The position numbers were made by a program, and so were the translations under genes. Source: Bacillota bacterium (GTDB lineage Bacteria > Bacillota > Clostridia > Lachnospirales > Cellulosilyticaceae). Taken from it: DNA of 35,925 bases. The notes under the pieces are model-generated. The model did not search any database. It saw only the letters and a list, made by a program, of their open reading frames with translations, and was not told where the DNA came from. This document shows positions 1-6,804 of the stretch, piece by piece. The stretch covers positions 1-35,925 of the forward strand of contig JAEZJJ010000014.1 in the NCBI GenBank assembly GCA_023436395.1, written 5' to 3'. Each line of letters starts with the position of its first letter. Positions within the stretch are counted from its first letter, which is position 1.

Positions 1-216
1 GAGCATAAATTCAGTTTTGACGTTATTTTTACCACGTCTTAAAAATCTAGTAAAATCATGGTCCCACTTGAGTACACCAAAGGCACCTTCAACCTGGATA
101 GAACGATTCATCCTAAGGTTAATACCCTCATCTGTTTTTATATTTTCATATGAGATGGCTCTTTTTTCTACAAACTTTTTATATTCCTTTTTTTCTCTGA
201 GTTCTTTGATTTTCAT
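1..216 (-). pseudogene. IS1182-family transposase, C-terminal fragment (runs off the window start)
   Basis: Read on the minus strand, about 72 codons are open from an internal ATG at 216 down to the window edge. They contain the block NRSIQVEGAFGVLK followed by an FLRRGKNNVKTEF-type tail. That combination is typical of the C-terminal part of IS1182-group DDE transposases (DDE_Tnp_1_6 type), where full proteins are roughly 450-550 residues. No N-terminal DDE region lies upstream. In this frame a TGA stop occurs about 12 codons before the ATG, and another frame there begins with its own AAAGGAG and ATG. So the 5' part is lost or frameshifted. The 3' end lies outside the window. This is an inactive remnant. 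Confidence 0.75.
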
Positions 217-449
217 GCCTGCTAATCTTGCTATACGAATGCTTCACTTCTTATTAAATCCATAAAAATTGCTCCTTTATTAGTGTTCTTATTTTGATAA
301 AATCCTTCAGACCCTATATAAGAAACGTGATGTCGCACTTTACACTTCGCATAGGATTACATCTACATCTGTGATTTTATTTATTTGCTAATAGCACGTA
401 ATATCATATAACGTCCTTGAAGTTGTAAAGCTTTCCTAAAGATGACAAC
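217..449. other. Gap with no intact gene
   Basis: This AT-rich stretch separates the transposase fragment from the small ORF ending at 450. No RNA gene or clear terminator is visible. The minus-strand frame of the ORF ending at 450 stays open after its TGA down to a TAA at 381-383, which adds about 22 sense codons. A GGAG followed by ATG near 263-277 (minus strand) starts only a 10-codon frame. Confidence 0.5.
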
Positions 450-680
450 TCATTGACTCTTAGTTATATTAATTCTTTCTGGAGCAGTTCCTATGGGATA
501 TGCACGCACACATTTTTCGCCTTTATTAATCATCCTCTTCTCATCTTCTTGCGAAACCAAAAGGTTGTCTAACGTTTCATACTCCCTACGATTTCCTGCT
601 TTAGTAGTTCTTATCTTAGGCCCATTTGCTTTGTAGTTTAACAACCTTTTCGTGTATGCATTTTTATTTATTAAAATCAA
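450..680 (-). CDS. Small hypothetical protein, possibly a broken gene
   Basis: This encodes 76 residues, basic in the first half, with no membrane segment, signal peptide or motif that I recognise. The start ATG overlaps the 3' end of the upstream transglutaminase-like gene by 17 bp, which suggests translational coupling if the gene is real. No strong Shine-Dalgarno is visible. The TGA stop at 450-452 is followed in frame by about 22 more sense codons to a TAA at 381, so this could be a longer gene with a premature stop. It sits in a region with several decayed genes. It could be a genuine small cargo protein, a pseudogene or a chance ORF. Confidence 0.35.
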   Translation of the reverse strand: MILINKNAYTKRLLNYKANGPKIRTTKAGNRREYETLDNLLVSQEDEKRMINKGEKCVRAYPIGTAPERINITKSQ

Positions 681-1461
681 TGTTATTAATACTTGCTACT
701 TTATATTTAGGTATTACTATATCTATTTCTTGAATTTCTTGGGCGAATTCAATCATCCGTTTTTTTAGAATATCTATTGAACTTACTCCGTAATCTAAAG
801 GATCAATCCCTTTAGCTATAACATAAAATCCTTCTGAATCCAAGATGTAAAAAGTGGTTGGAATAATGGGATTATTCGGGTCATAATCAATAATTAATTT
901 CCCAAAAGTTGGATCAAATAAAAAACAACTGTCTTCATAATATATTTCAACAAAAACATGTCCGGAGAAATCTCTTGTCTTCTCATTTTGATATTTATTT
1001 GCCCACTTAATACCTGCAGTATCAACCATGACTGCAGATATTCCATAGTGCCTTAATATAGAGGAAAACACAATTCCATAATCATGACAACCTGTAAGTA
1101 TCTTATCATCAAATATATCAGAAACCGTTCTTTTTCCTACAAACGCTCCTCCAGCACGCTCATATTTAAAGTACTCTTTCTCCCAGTTATACACCTTGTT
1201 TATCATTTTAATAATATTTGATTCTTCAGTGATATTAGCTTCAACAATTGCTATATCATCTTCTGACAAAGTAGTTTGCTCTCCATTAACAGTATATTTT
1301 TGAAGTTGCTCTAGATTATATTTTCCATTATGTAATCGTAACTCTTCAATTTCAGAAAGATTATATCTAGTCAAATTTTTATATATTAAAAACGCAATTC
1401 CAACAAAAATTATCATTATAATAATAACTTGAATATACCTTTTTCTTATTAATTTCTTCAT
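664..1461 (-). CDS. Membrane-anchored transglutaminase-like (cysteine protease-fold) protein
   Basis: The protein has 265 residues. A basic N-terminus and a single hydrophobic segment (about residues 9-27) suggest an N-terminal anchor with the rest outside the cell. The papain-like triad of the transglutaminase-like superfamily is readable: Cys125 in TGCHDYG at the start of a helix, His168 in SGHVFVE and Asp183 in FDPTFG. Bacterial members are usually peptidases or peptide-modifying enzymes; the substrate here cannot be told. The start is supported by AGGAG 6-7 bp before the ATG. The gene directly upstream is broken, and the small ORF downstream overlaps its end by 17 bp. The family call is firm; the role is unknown. 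Confidence 0.75.
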   Translation of the reverse strand: MKKLIRKRYIQVIIIMIIFVGIAFLIYKNLTRYNLSEIEELRLHNGKYNLEQLQKYTVNGEQTTLSEDDIAIVEANITEESNIIKMINKVYNWEKEYFKYERAGGAFVGKRTVSDIFDDKILTGCHDYGIVFSSILRHYGISAVMVDTAGIKWANKYQNEKTRDFSGHVFVEIYYEDSCFLFDPTFGKLIIDYDPNNPIIPTTFYILDSEGFYVIAKGIDPLDYGVSSIDILKKRMIEFAQEIQEIDIVIPKYKVASINNIDFNK

Positions 1462-1473
1462 TTTTATCTCCTA

Positions 1474-1716
1474 TTAATTAATTGTATTAAGAAAATCTTC
1501 GTGTTTGCACAAACCGAACAACTGAGAATGCGCAAACATCTCTTCTTCATCATCTTCGATATCATGATAGTTACTAGCTTCATCAGCCATATATAAGAAG
1601 CCATAACTATTAGATGAGATTGTTTAAAAATTACTCCTCTTATCAACGTTGAGTGTGCCTTGTAGCTTCCACCATTTATTATTATTGTAAGTAATATCCG
1701 GAACTGCAATATCCAT
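1474..1716 (-). pseudogene. Stop-interrupted small protein gene of unknown family
   Basis: In one minus-strand frame an ATG at 1716, preceded by AAGAGG, opens about 30 codons (MDIAVPDITYNNNKWW...). A TAA at 1624-1626 ends it. The same frame then runs another 49 codons with protein-like composition, rich in acidic residues (including YGFLYMADEASNY), to a TAA at 1474. Its end lies 13 bp before the ATG of the transglutaminase-like gene, so the two may have formed an operon. A competing overlapping frame of 113 codons at 1464-1805 looks non-coding: it is dominated by Ile, Leu, Lys and Arg without pattern. I do not recognise the family. Small acidic partner proteins such as immunity proteins look like this, but that is only a suggestion. 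Confidence 0.4.
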
Positions 1717-1912
1717 AACCTCTTTTTACTATAATCTATCATCTTCAGTAATCTCATGATCTTCTTACTACTAATCTGTGTATACTGATAGTTATAAATT
1801 ATCATATCTAAATGGAACTCTGTTGAACTTGGATACCAGTGTCAAATTTTCTTTTCATACTACTTTCGATCACATATAGACTCATATCTATACAGAAAGG
1901 CACAAAAATACT

Positions 1913-1947
1913 AAAAAAGCTATGTCGTCTTTAAATCGCATAGCTTT
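1913..1947 (-). terminator. Rho-independent terminator of the ECF operon
   Basis: On the minus strand AAAGCTATG and CATAGCTTT form a 9-bp stem, extended by a CG step, around a loop of about 12 nt. The stem runs into a T-rich tail (TTTTTTAG). It lies about 120 bp after the last ECF gene and is the first terminator-like structure there. Confidence 0.75.
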
Positions 1948-1965
1948 CACTTGTTAATGTTTTAA

Positions 1966-2058
1966 TTAACTCTCTATAATACTTTCTCCAGCTCCTTTTG
2001 GATCAAAAAGGCCAAATATTTTCTCCTTTTCTATCCCCAAGGAGGATATATCAAACAA
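1966..2058 (-). pseudogene. Remnant of an ABC transporter ATPase (degenerate Walker A)
   Basis: Between the stop of the last EcfA gene and the terminator, one minus-strand frame of 30 codons reads LFDISSLGIEKEKIFGLFDP followed by KGAGESII and a stop. This aligns by eye with the Walker A region of ABC ATPases (KGxIFGLLGPNGAGKSTT), with Gly, Asn and the essential Lys-Ser replaced. No ATG, Walker B or signature is present. It is a short relic, either a decayed third ATPase gene or the scar of a recombination event. The match is eye-based and short. Confidence 0.5.
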
Positions 2059-2064
2059 AAAAGA

Positions 2065-2862
2065 TTAATTCTTTTTATACCTTATATACTCTTCAACTGT
2101 TAAAAACGTCTCACTTTCACCTAATCTTTGGCATAACTGCGTAACATGTGGGGGCTCTAAATAGGCCGCCTTTAGCATCTCACTCTGGGCATATACCTGC
2201 CTTGTTGTTCCATCTAGAAGTACCTTGCCTTTAGCTAACACAATAGTTCTTTCAAAGGTTTCTGCAACAAAATCCATATCATGTGTGATAGTGAGTACAA
2301 GTTTTCCTTTGCTACTTAAATCCTCAATAATATGCTTTACTTTTTCCTTCCCAACGTAATCCTGCGCTATGGTTGGTTCATCAAAAATGACGATTTCAGT
2401 ATCCATGGCTATTATTGAAGCAATACTGATTAGTTTTCTTTCTGATAGACTAAGATCGTAAGGATTCTCATCTGCTTTTTCATACAACCCCACCATTTTA
2501 AGTGCGTCTATTGCCATCTCATTAGCTTTTTCAGGTGTTTGTCCAATATTTAGCGAACCAAATAGAACTTCGTCCATCACTTTATTCTTAAATATTTGAT
2601 CGTTAGGGTTTTGAAAGACTAAGCCAATATGTTTTGCGAGACTTGCTACAGTGGTGTCTCTCGTATTCATTCCATTAATGACAATCTCTCCATCTATGGG
2701 CTTTAAAAGTCCTTTTAACAGCTTAACAAAGGTTGTCTTTCCTGCTCCGTTTTGACCGATGATAGCCGTTGATCTATGATCAAAAGTAACATCAATCCCT
2801 TTTAGTATTTCTTCATTATCCTCATAGGCAAAATGCAGGTTCTTTACTTGTATTTTATTCAC
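2065..2862 (-). CDS. ECF transporter ATPase (EcfA/CbiO type), degenerate signature
   Basis: One of two ATPases that power the energy-coupling factor module at the inner face of the membrane. At 265 residues it is full length for the family. Walker A GQNGAGKT is at residues 36-43, the Q-loop in VFQNPNDQ at about 82-89, and Walker B EIVIFDEPT at 156-164. The ABC signature at 137-141 reads LSLSE instead of LSGGQ. That implies an asymmetric heterodimer with the neighbouring canonical ATPase, as known for EcfA/EcfA' pairs. The start overlaps the end of the upstream ATPase gene by 8 bp, so the two are translationally coupled. It is the last intact gene of the operon. Confidence 0.88.
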   Translation of the reverse strand: MNKIQVKNLHFAYEDNEEILKGIDVTFDHRSTAIIGQNGAGKTTFVKLLKGLLKPIDGEIVINGMNTRDTTVASLAKHIGLVFQNPNDQIFKNKVMDEVLFGSLNIGQTPEKANEMAIDALKMVGLYEKADENPYDLSLSERKLISIASIIAMDTEIVIFDEPTIAQDYVGKEKVKHIIEDLSSKGKLVLTITHDMDFVAETFERTIVLAKGKVLLDGTTRQVYAQSEMLKAAYLEPPHVTQLCQRLGESETFLTVEEYIRYKKN

Positions 2863-3700
2863 ACTTATTCACCACCAAATCGTAAGTCTCATCTAAGGTA
2901 ATGGGATAAAGCCCTGTTTTTTCGTCCTTAATACCAAGCCCTTTGCATATTTGAGTAAAAGCAGGTGCTGCTATGCCATATTCATGTAAATCGTCCCTTG
3001 AGAAAATCTTTTGTGGCGTATCGAAAGCTACTATTTCTCCGTTGCTTAACAACATCACCCTATCTGAATACTTAGCTATTTTCTCCATCTTATGCTCCAC
3101 CATAATGACTGTCATGCCTTCTTTACTTAATGCCTGAATCGCCTTAAAAACCTCTTCAGAGCCTTGGGGGTCAAGCTGGGATGTAGGCTCATCCAGCACA
3201 ATGATTTCTGGTTTCATTGCGATAATACTTGCTATTGCCATTCGCTGCATCTGTCCCCCGGATAAATCAAATGGATTTCTGTCTTTAAATGGATAGATAG
3301 CCAACAATTCCAGTGAATAATCTATCCTCTCTCTCATCTCATCACGTGAAATCCCCATGTTTTCCAATCCAAAGGCTATCTCTTCATAAACCGTAAGTTT
3401 AGAACCTGTTACCTGAGTAAAAGGGTTTTGAAATACAATGCCAACCTTCTGTGAAATTTCACTTATTTCGCATTTTCCCACCTCAAGCCCATCTACCATC
3501 ACCTTGCCACCATAGCCTCCTTTATAGAAATGAGGTACGAGTCCAACTAGTGCTTGGCACAATGTAGACTTCCCAGATAAGTTTTTGCCTACTATCCCTA
3601 TAAATTCACCTTTATCTACCTCGAAGGATACCCCCTTTAACGCCAGTTCACTGGTTAAAGGATATTTATATTTAAGATTTTCTACGATTATTTTCTTCAT
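2855..3700 (-). CDS. ECF transporter ATPase (EcfA/CbiO type), canonical
   Basis: Partner ATPase of the energy-coupling module, 281 residues. Walker A GKNLSGKST lies at 38-46, the Q-loop in VFQNPFTQ at about 89-96, the intact signature LSGGQ at 146-150 and Walker B IIVLDEP at 166-172, with a D-loop SQLDPQG after it. The protein has the EcfA C-terminal extension beyond the core ATPase. It overlaps the EcfT stop by 4 bp and the next ATPase by 8 bp, a tight T-A-A' arrangement that favours equal synthesis of the module subunits. Substrate specificity comes from the S component upstream rather than from this protein. Confidence 0.9.
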   Translation of the reverse strand: MKKIIVENLKYKYPLTSELALKGVSFEVDKGEFIGIVGKNLSGKSTLCQALVGLVPHFYKGGYGGKVMVDGLEVGKCEISEISQKVGIVFQNPFTQVTGSKLTVYEEIAFGLENMGISRDEMRERIDYSLELLAIYPFKDRNPFDLSGGQMQRMAIASIIAMKPEIIVLDEPTSQLDPQGSEEVFKAIQALSKEGMTVIMVEHKMEKIAKYSDRVMLLSNGEIVAFDTPQKIFSRDDLHEYGIAAPAFTQICKGLGIKDEKTGLYPITLDETYDLVVNKCE

Positions 3701-4464
3701 ATTAGTATCCTCACAATCACAGCTATTAGAAGCAAGATAACAAGCACAACTTTTATCGTTTGATTATACCCTGTGCTTTGTTCTTCGTTTAAATAGGTTT
3801 TTTTAACTTTTGAATTAAAGGCGCGCACTTCAAGTGCCATTGATCGCTCTCTGGTACTTATTAAGGAACTCATTATAACAGGGCCTATTAGTGGAAGAAA
3901 GGCTTTGATCCTAACACTTAATTTCCCCTCTGTTTCCATCCCCCGAGATCTTTGTGCATCTGCAATCGTCTGCATCGTTGCAGTCATTTGTGGAATAATC
4001 TGAAGAACGGAAGACAAAATATATCCTATTTTGGGAGACATCCCTCTTCTAACTAAAGACTCAATTAAATCGGAGGGTTTGGTGGTTAATACTAAAATAG
4101 CAAAAGCACACAAGATATTAACGACTCTAATACATATTTCGAGGGCAAATAAGAGACCCTCATTATAAAAAATAATACTGCCTATATGAAAAGCAGGATT
4201 TTTGTTATCAGCGTTAAAAAGCCCTTGAATAATGATAATTGAGAGCAGAATGATTAAACTAAAACTAATAAGAGGTATGACCTTTTTAAACACCTTAGCT
4301 ATCAGCAGTAAAACAAGGCTGATACCCATGCAGCCTAAGCCTACCACTTTATAAGGCAGGATAATTGGTATCGCTATAGATACCAAAATGTATAAAAGTT
4401 TACTGATAGGATCTACCTTATGCAGCAGAGAATCTTTTTTCTCATATAAACTTAACGTTTTCAT
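3697..4464 (-). CDS. ecfT: ECF transporter transmembrane coupling protein EcfT
   Basis: Integral membrane subunit that joins the substrate-binding S component to the ATPases. Hydrophobic segments cluster at about residues 20-95 and 110-140, with another at the C-terminus. Between them is the cytoplasmic coupling region with the two Ala-Arg-Gly-like motifs of EcfT: AQRSRGMETEG and a later RSMALEVRAF. I place the start at the ATG at 4464 (255 residues), because AGGAGG lies 10 bp before it. An in-frame ATG at 4485 would put this ribosome binding site inside the gene. It overlaps the ATPase gene by 4 bp and is separated from the S gene by a long hairpin. Confidence 0.88.
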   Translation of the reverse strand: MKTLSLYEKKDSLLHKVDPISKLLYILVSIAIPIILPYKVVGLGCMGISLVLLLIAKVFKKVIPLISFSLIILLSIIIIQGLFNADNKNPAFHIGSIIFYNEGLLFALEICIRVVNILCAFAILVLTTKPSDLIESLVRRGMSPKIGYILSSVLQIIPQMTATMQTIADAQRSRGMETEGKLSVRIKAFLPLIGPVIMSSLISTRERSMALEVRAFNSKVKKTYLNEEQSTGYNQTIKVVLVILLLIAVIVRILI

Positions 4465-4501
4465 CTTTTGCCATCCTCCTGTCATTTACATAAAGTAAAA
4501 G

Positions 4502-4549
4502 TGGCAATTGACATTATTCGGCATCACTACTTGCCGCTGTCAATTGCCA
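4502..4549 (-). promoter_or_regulatory. Long intercistronic hairpin between the S-component and EcfT genes
   Basis: TGGCAATTGACA (4502-4513) and TGTCAATTGCCA (4538-4549) are perfect 12-nt inverted repeats. An inner 5-bp CGGCA/TGCCG stem lies between them. On the transcript the structure is followed by CUUUUACUUUAU, a poor U-tract, so it may be a leaky terminator or an RNA processing or stability element. It sits where the operon passes from substrate-binding protein to energising module, a place where unequal expression would be useful. Confidence 0.6.
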
Positions 4550-4571
4550 ACTTAACCTTTTATATATCCCT

Positions 4572-5174
4572 TTATAATTGCTCTATATCTTGATTGTTTT
4601 TATATAATACAGTGAGTTTCTTTGGTAACCCTTTAAATAATCCATAGGCTATGATTACTGTGGCTACCTTATCAGGTACATCCACTACAAACTCGTCAAC
4701 AAATGAAGCTATCCAAGCAGGGACATTATTTGCTATCAAGGAGGCAAATACCGCATCTCCCCAAACATTTCCTGTTTGACCGCCCCAGAAAATGATATTT
4801 ATAGGGGTAGAGACTACTGCTGAAACACAGGCAGTAATAAGTCCGACAACTATAGCCATGCCGATATTCTTGATCCATCCTTTATACGCCATAATACCAA
4901 CAGACAGGCCTATTGCAATACTTGTCAAGGCATAGATAAAGGAAATAGGGTCCATTGTAAATCCGTAAATAACATTATTAATAGCCCCACATATCGCTCC
5001 AACAATCGGACCTGCAAGCATACTAGCAAGTACTGTTCCTATAGCATCTAGCCAAAGAGGTAGCTTCAGAATGCCTGCAAACAACTTGCCGATATAATTA
5101 ATGCCAACCGCTGCTGGGATAAGAACTAATGATGCTGTAGATAATTTCAAACTCCACATACTCTTTTCTTTCAT
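4572..5174 (-). CDS. ECF transporter substrate-binding membrane protein (S component), probably nucleoside
   Basis: At 200 residues with about six hydrophobic segments and very few charges in the first 150, this has the size and hydrophobic profile of ECF S components. The stretch LPLWLDAIGTVLASMLAGP near residues 37-55 and AINNVIYGF near 64-72 are of the kind seen in S components. The small GxxxG-like helices would contact EcfT. It has its own ribosome binding site and lies 11 bp after a nucleoside phosphorylase gene and before ecfT and the ecfA pair. The neighbour suggests that the substrate is a nucleoside such as uridine or a purine nucleoside. That assignment is inference; the family call is good. 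Confidence 0.8.
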   Translation of the reverse strand: MKEKSMWSLKLSTASLVLIPAAVGINYIGKLFAGILKLPLWLDAIGTVLASMLAGPIVGAICGAINNVIYGFTMDPISFIYALTSIAIGLSVGIMAYKGWIKNIGMAIVVGLITACVSAVVSTPINIIFWGGQTGNVWGDAVFASLIANNVPAWIASFVDEFVVDVPDKVATVIIAYGLFKGLPKKLTVLYKNNQDIEQL

Positions 5175-5185
5175 AACAACCCCTC

Positions 5186-5947
5186 CTATTTATTTGCTTT
5201 TTCCAGCCTTACTATACCTTCAAGAACGGTAAGAATTTCTTTTCTTTCACCTAGCGCGGTGATGCTTTCACCACCAACATAATGATTGATGCACTCATCC
5301 AATCTGCCATCACTTTCAACAACTACATTAAGTATGGATGCCGTTCTCAATTTCCGAAGACCACCTATTACAAACAAAGCTGCGCTTTCCATATCGGAGC
5401 CTATTATCCCCTTTTTGCTCCAATAAGCATCTATTTCTGATTCTTCATCTGTATAAAAACTGTCATGGCTTCGAATCCTACCAGAGTAATAATTGTACCC
5501 TAATTCCTTTGCGCTTTCAATTAAACTTATTAAAACATCAGTATCTGGCACTGCAGGATACCCTGCTTCAATATAAGCTTTTGAAGCTCCTTCATCTCTT
5601 ACAGCACCATTCACAATAATAAGGTCACCTAGCTTGATATCAGGCTGAAGTGCACCTGCGCTACCGATTCTTATCAAGGTTTGTACGCCTATTCTACTTA
5701 GTTCTTCTACTGCAATGCCTGCAGATGCTCCGCCAATTCCGGTAGACACGACCATCACTTTAATTCCCTTATAATAGCCTGTGCAGCTTTTAAATTCTCT
5801 GTTAAAGGAGATATCTTTTGTGTTTTCTAGGAAGCTTTTAATACGGTCTACCCTTTGTGGGTCTCCTGGCATAACAGCATATTTTGCAGCATCTGCACTG
5901 CTGCATCTTATATGTGGCTGTATGTCCCTCAAGTTTTTTACCTCCAT
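5186..5947 (-). CDS. Nucleoside phosphorylase, uridine phosphorylase-like
   Basis: A cytoplasmic phosphorylase of the PNP/UDP family, 253 residues. It splits a nucleoside with phosphate into base and (deoxy)ribose 1-phosphate. Visible family motifs are PGDPQRVDRI near the N-terminus (phosphate-binding Gly-Asp), STGIGGASAGIAVEEL, RIGSAGALQ and the ribose-binding block SDMESAALF. The order and wording (NREF, GIGG, RDEGAS, YPAVPD, DSFY) are closest to uridine phosphorylases. The insertion carrying the uracil-recognising Gln and Arg in E. coli Udp is not evident, so base specificity is uncertain. It starts 6 bp after the Crp/Fnr-type regulator gene and precedes the S component, linking nucleoside uptake to breakdown. 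Confidence 0.85.
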   Translation of the reverse strand: MEVKNLRDIQPHIRCSSADAAKYAVMPGDPQRVDRIKSFLENTKDISFNREFKSCTGYYKGIKVMVVSTGIGGASAGIAVEELSRIGVQTLIRIGSAGALQPDIKLGDLIIVNGAVRDEGASKAYIEAGYPAVPDTDVLISLIESAKELGYNYYSGRIRSHDSFYTDEESEIDAYWSKKGIIGSDMESAALFVIGGLRKLRTASILNVVVESDGRLDECINHYVGGESITALGERKEILTVLEGIVRLEKANK

Positions 5948-5953
5948 CTTGTC

Positions 5954-6643
5954 CTATGAATCAACTCTATCAACTATACTTTTCAATTTATCAAAATCCC
6001 TTATAATAATAAAATTACTCTCTATCTCTATAATGTCCTGTTCCTTTAGATCTTTTAGGACTCTATTGACACTTCTTTGTGTTACTGCCAGCTGTTCACT
6101 AAGCTGATCTTTTTCAATATTGATTTTTAATACTGTCTTATTACCACTATTACTTACATTATCAATAAGATATTGGCAAATTTTTTGTTTTAATGTATAT
6201 AAAGTATCTTTTCCTGCTTTTTTCGAAAGCATATAAAATTGACTGCATAAAGTTTTAGTAATATATTCATTTAAATTTCTATCAAGACTGAACCACTTCA
6301 AGAAATTATTTCTGTCAAGTTCCAGCAGTTTTATATTGGATAGTCCCTCTACATAACAACTATAGGGCTTTCTCTCAAATATCTCATGTTCACCTATGTA
6401 GTTTCCTTTTTTATAACGTGCTAATGAATATTTTTTACCTGCCTCTGACATAACATAAATATCAACAGTCCCTTCTACCATAATATAAAAAGTATCGTAA
6501 ACCTCCTCCTGATTTAAAATAAACATTCCTTTTTTGTACTCTTTGACCACAAATCGTTTTAAAATTTCATAAGGACAATATTTTAATATAGCATAGACTT
6601 CCGGTTCCTTTTCAATGATATCGATAACTTTATACACATTCAC
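5954..6643 (-). CDS. Crp/Fnr-family transcriptional regulator of the nucleoside operon
   Basis: The protein has 229 residues: a cyclic-nucleotide-binding-type beta-roll (about 25-115), a dimerisation helix and a winged HTH (about 178-206, LSEQLAVTQRSVNRVLKDL). The phosphate-binding cassette keeps Gly-Glu at 84-85. The Arg-Ser pair that holds cAMP in CRP is absent (residues 91-97 read RKPYSCY), and there is no Cys cluster for an Fnr iron-sulfur centre. Another ligand is likely, perhaps a nucleoside or nucleotide. I use a GTG start at 6643 with GAGG about 9 bp upstream; no in-frame ATG fits. It is first in the operon, and two palindromes upstream suggest that it regulates its own promoter. Confidence 0.85.
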   Translation of the reverse strand: MNVYKVIDIIEKEPEVYAILKYCPYEILKRFVVKEYKKGMFILNQEEVYDTFYIMVEGTVDIYVMSEAGKKYSLARYKKGNYIGEHEIFERKPYSCYVEGLSNIKLLELDRNNFLKWFSLDRNLNEYITKTLCSQFYMLSKKAGKDTLYTLKQKICQYLIDNVSNSGNKTVLKINIEKDQLSEQLAVTQRSVNRVLKDLKEQDIIEIESNFIIIRDFDKLKSIVDRVDS

Positions 6644-6663
6644 TTAAGATTAACCTCGCTTTT

Positions 6664-6669
6664 ATTATA
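6664..6669 (-). promoter_or_regulatory. -10 element of the nucleoside/ECF operon promoter
   Basis: On the minus strand TATAAT lies at 6669-6664. The hexamer 17 bp upstream is TTCGTA, a weak -35, as expected for an activator-dependent promoter. A start 7 bp downstream would fall near 6657, very close to the GTG start codon, so the leader is short. The GGACAATTGTCC site at 6693-6704 is then centred at about -41.5. Confidence 0.6.
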
Positions 6670-6692
6670 TCAATTTGCTCTTCTTTTACGAA

Positions 6693-6704
6693 GGACAATT
6701 GTCC
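6693..6704. promoter_or_regulatory. Proximal Crp/Fnr-type operator
   Basis: GGACAATTGTCC is a perfect 12-bp palindrome. Its centre is about 41-42 bp upstream of the inferred transcription start, the classical position for a class II activator that contacts RNA polymerase at the -35 region. The adjacent regulator gene is the obvious candidate to bind here. Confidence 0.65.
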
Positions 6705-6753
6705 CATTATCTGACAAATTTGAGACTCAATTTGCTTTTTTTGGATTTTTTTA

Positions 6754-6765
6754 GGACAATTGTCT
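6754..6765. promoter_or_regulatory. Distal Crp/Fnr-type operator
   Basis: GGACAATTGTCT matches the proximal palindrome at 11 of 12 positions. The two centres are 61 bp apart, close to six turns of the helix, so both dimers would sit on the same face of the DNA. Its position is about -102. Confidence 0.6.
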
Positions 6766-6804
6766 TTATTTAAATTATATCCAATATTTTATATTTTTCA
6801 ACAC

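Noticed and set aside
17..265. Plus-strand ORF at the left end
   Set aside because: It is the shadow of the IS1182 transposase fragment read on the minus strand, which has clear family motifs.
1464..1805. 113-codon minus-strand ORF
   Set aside because: Its composition looks non-coding, and another frame in the same place (1474-1716) reads more like a protein and has a ribosome binding site.
4502..4549. The two CAATTG-containing arms as extra binding sites for the Crp/Fnr-type regulator
   Set aside because: They match the GGACAATTGTCC palindrome only in the CAATTG centre, and a transcript hairpin explains them better.
5338..6107. Two plus-strand ORFs within the phosphorylase and regulator genes
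   Set aside because: They lie antisense to genes with strong family motifs and lack ribosome binding sites.
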